A DNA stretch of 64,000 bases from Flavobacterium crocinum (GTDB taxonomy: Bacteria; Bacteroidota; Bacteroidia; Flavobacteriales; Flavobacteriaceae), in assembly GCF_003122385.1 (NCBI RefSeq), contig NZ_CP029255.1, positions 4,650,001 to 4,714,000 of the forward strand. Reading direction: 5' to 3'. The translations under genes were made by a program, and so were the position numbers. Under the pieces are notes generated by a model, which did no database searches, was not told where the DNA came from, and saw nothing but the letters and a program-made list of their open reading frames with translations. Every line of letters starts with the position of its first letter. The stretch's first letter is position 1. Of the stretch, positions 62,838 to 64,000 are shown one piece after another.

Positions 62838-63983
62838 TTACTCTTCTTCCGCTTTTACTGCCGTAACCACTTTTCCTTCTTCACCCGGCCAAACTCCGTT
62901 TTTAATTGGAAGCGCTACTAATTTGCTAGGATCGATTTTCACATATTTCAGTTTTTCTCTTCTCCAAGTATATACAATATGTACCATTCCATCTGAACTT
63001 TGAATCATCGAAGGATAAGAATATTGACTGATTTTTGAATCTTCTAAAACTAAAGCGGCATTCCAGTGAATTCCGTCTTTAGAAACCGAAACATTCAATG
63101 GCGTTCTTGGGCCTTTTGCTTCTTTTCCTGGAGGTAAAACGTGATTGTAAACCAATAAATGTCTGCCGTCTTTAAGTGTTACAGCATCTGTTCCCGAGTT
63201 GTTGTTTGGTAATCCAATTAACTCAACATCCGACCAAGTTTTTCCGTTGTCTTTTGAGAAGGTGCTGAAAATAGCTCTGTTTCTAGTTCTTCCGATAGCC
63301 TGAATACTTCCATCTTTATGAAATAAAATACTTGGCTGAATCGCATTAATTTTTTGTTTTCCTCTCGGAAGCGTATCGCCCATTACCCAAGTTTTCCCGA
63401 AATCCGGAGTAGATTCCATACGAAGTCTCCAGCCGTCGCCTTCGATACTTGACGGACATAACAATGTTCCGTTACTTAATAATACAGGTTTGTTTTTGAT
63501 TGGCCCTAAGAAACCGTCTGGCATTTTTTTAGCCTCAGACCAGGTTTTTCCGCCATCAGATGAAGTTCTGATTACGCCCCACCATTCTGATGGTTTTGGA
63601 CCTATTTTGTAGAATAACATTAAATCGCCACCCGGAATCTGATATAAAACTGGGTTCCAAGTTGGTAATCTCGGGCCTTCTTTCATGACACCGTCGGCTA
63701 CTTTTACGCCTTCGTTCCAAGTATCGTTTCCTTTTGGTTTAATGGCCACATAAATGCAAACATCTGGGTGTCTTTCGTGCGTTCCTCCAAACCATGAGGC
63801 AACTAAATCACCATTTGTAGCTTCGACAATTGTAACGGCGTGGCAAGATGGATAAGGTGCTTTATCGTAAATAAACTGATCTACTAAAATTCCTTCTTTC
63901 CAAGTCTTTTTTTCTAAAGCCGACTTACAACTTCCTAAAAGGAAAAGTCCAAACAAGACAAATGCTAATTTTGTTATCTTCAT
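62838..63983 (-). CDS. BNR/sialidase-like beta-propeller lipoprotein
   Basis: A 381-residue exported lipoprotein (lipobox LLGSC, Cys about 19) of the sialidase-like BNR superfamily (PF13088-type). Asp-box repeats are visible (SSDGGKTWSEAKK, TPDFGKTWVMG, SKDNGKTWSDVEL), as is the subfamily motif ATNGDLVASWFGGTHERHPDVCIY. The canonical sialidase RIP motif with its first catalytic Arg is absent; the region reads YPSCHAVTIVEA. It is therefore probably not a neuraminidase. In a rhamnogalacturonan-II neighbourhood a role on Kdo/Dha-like acids or on another uronic residue would be possible, but is speculative. Its start codon is 18 bp from the right edge. Confidence 0.85.
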   Translation of the reverse strand: MKITKLAFVLFGLFLLGSCKSALEKKTWKEGILVDQFIYDKAPYPSCHAVTIVEATNGDLVASWFGGTHERHPDVCIYVAIKPKGNDTWNEGVKVADGVMKEGPRLPTWNPVLYQIPGGDLMLFYKIGPKPSEWWGVIRTSSDGGKTWSEAKKMPDGFLGPIKNKPVLLSNGTLLCPSSIEGDGWRLRMESTPDFGKTWVMGDTLPRGKQKINAIQPSILFHKDGSIQAIGRTRNRAIFSTFSKDNGKTWSDVELIGLPNNNSGTDAVTLKDGRHLLVYNHVLPPGKEAKGPRTPLNVSVSKDGIHWNAALVLEDSKISQYSYPSMIQSSDGMVHIVYTWRREKLKYVKIDPSKLVALPIKNGVWPGEEGKVVTAVKAEEE

Positions 63984-64000
63984 TCTTAATTAAATTATGA

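Noticed and set aside
62838..63983. Canonical exo-alpha-sialidase (GH33)
   Set aside because: The RIP motif Arg is absent and no other sialic-acid gene (NanA, NanE-like) is in the window.
1..64000. Type IX secretion C-terminal sorting domains on the exported enzymes
   Set aside because: No clear conserved C-terminal T9SS domain was seen on any of the glycoside hydrolases; most end in catalytic, Ig-like or CBM-like folds.

Overview
The window looks like a chromosomal stretch of a Flavobacterium-type member of the Bacteroidota. It is AT-rich, has SusC/SusD pairs, an ECF sigma/FecR pair and LytS/LytTR regulators, carries many exported glycoside hydrolases, and has A-rich TAAA-type sequence before start codons instead of strong Shine-Dalgarno motifs. 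Almost every gene is on the minus strand; only a two-gene regulator pair (21332-23178) is on the plus strand. No tRNA, rRNA, CRISPR array, transposase or phage gene was seen.

Region 1 (1-27935) is a glycan-utilisation locus. The left edge cuts a SusC-type TonB-dependent transporter. To its right, transcribed leftwards, are GH92, a sodium:solute symporter, a GH130 mannosyl-GlcNAc phosphorylase, a CBM9-like protein, a GHL10-type TIM-barrel lipoprotein and a Tat-exported glycosylasparaginase. A terminator follows, then GH20, GH35, GH29, GH92 and PA14-GH3, closed by a strong terminator. A LytS-type histidine kinase and LytTR response regulator diverge from the GH92 gene. They are followed by a NagB/PIG-L fusion and a second GH29. 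These activities fit stepwise removal of Gal, Fuc, GlcNAc, Man and possibly Xyl from an N-glycan, hydrolysis of the GlcNAc-Asn bond, uptake of Man-GlcNAc, phosphorolysis, and GlcN6P catabolism. The mix suggests plant-type N-glycans.

Region 2 (28340-45611) is not saccharolytic. An ECF sigma factor, a FecR anti-sigma, an STN-domain SusC and a SusD are followed by a TlpA-type thioredoxin lipoprotein or exported protein, an alpha/beta hydrolase, a DsbD-type reductase and an M16 peptidase. An unusual Cys/Ser-tailed membrane protein follows. The substrate of this importer is unknown; the gene content points to peptide or thiol chemistry.

Region 3 (45827-47080) holds two ordinary small genes (Pr6Pr-like membrane protein, YdeI-like protein). 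Region 4 (47196-51888) is a compact cassette: a RuBisCO-like protein, a DUF1537 four-carbon acid-sugar kinase, an Asp/Glu-racemase-superfamily protein and a BASS-family transporter. This combination resembles D-apionate/3-oxo-isoapionate catabolism but includes an unassigned isomerase-like enzyme.

Region 5 (52138-63983) encodes two GH2 enzymes (one with malectin and CBM-like modules), a protein I assign to GH138 (the rhamnogalacturonan-II chain A alpha-galacturonidase family), an exported xylose-isomerase-like TIM-barrel lipoprotein and a BNR/sialidase-like lipoprotein. Rhamnogalacturonan II is the main natural apiose polymer, so regions 4 and 5 may form one depolymerise-and-catabolise system. 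That link is the most interesting hypothesis in the window.

Intergenic regions are full of palindromic repeats: six copies of a ~105 bp long-armed inverted repeat, several Flavobacterium-style short palindromes, and a duplicated 3'-end module around the 28340-29752 gene.
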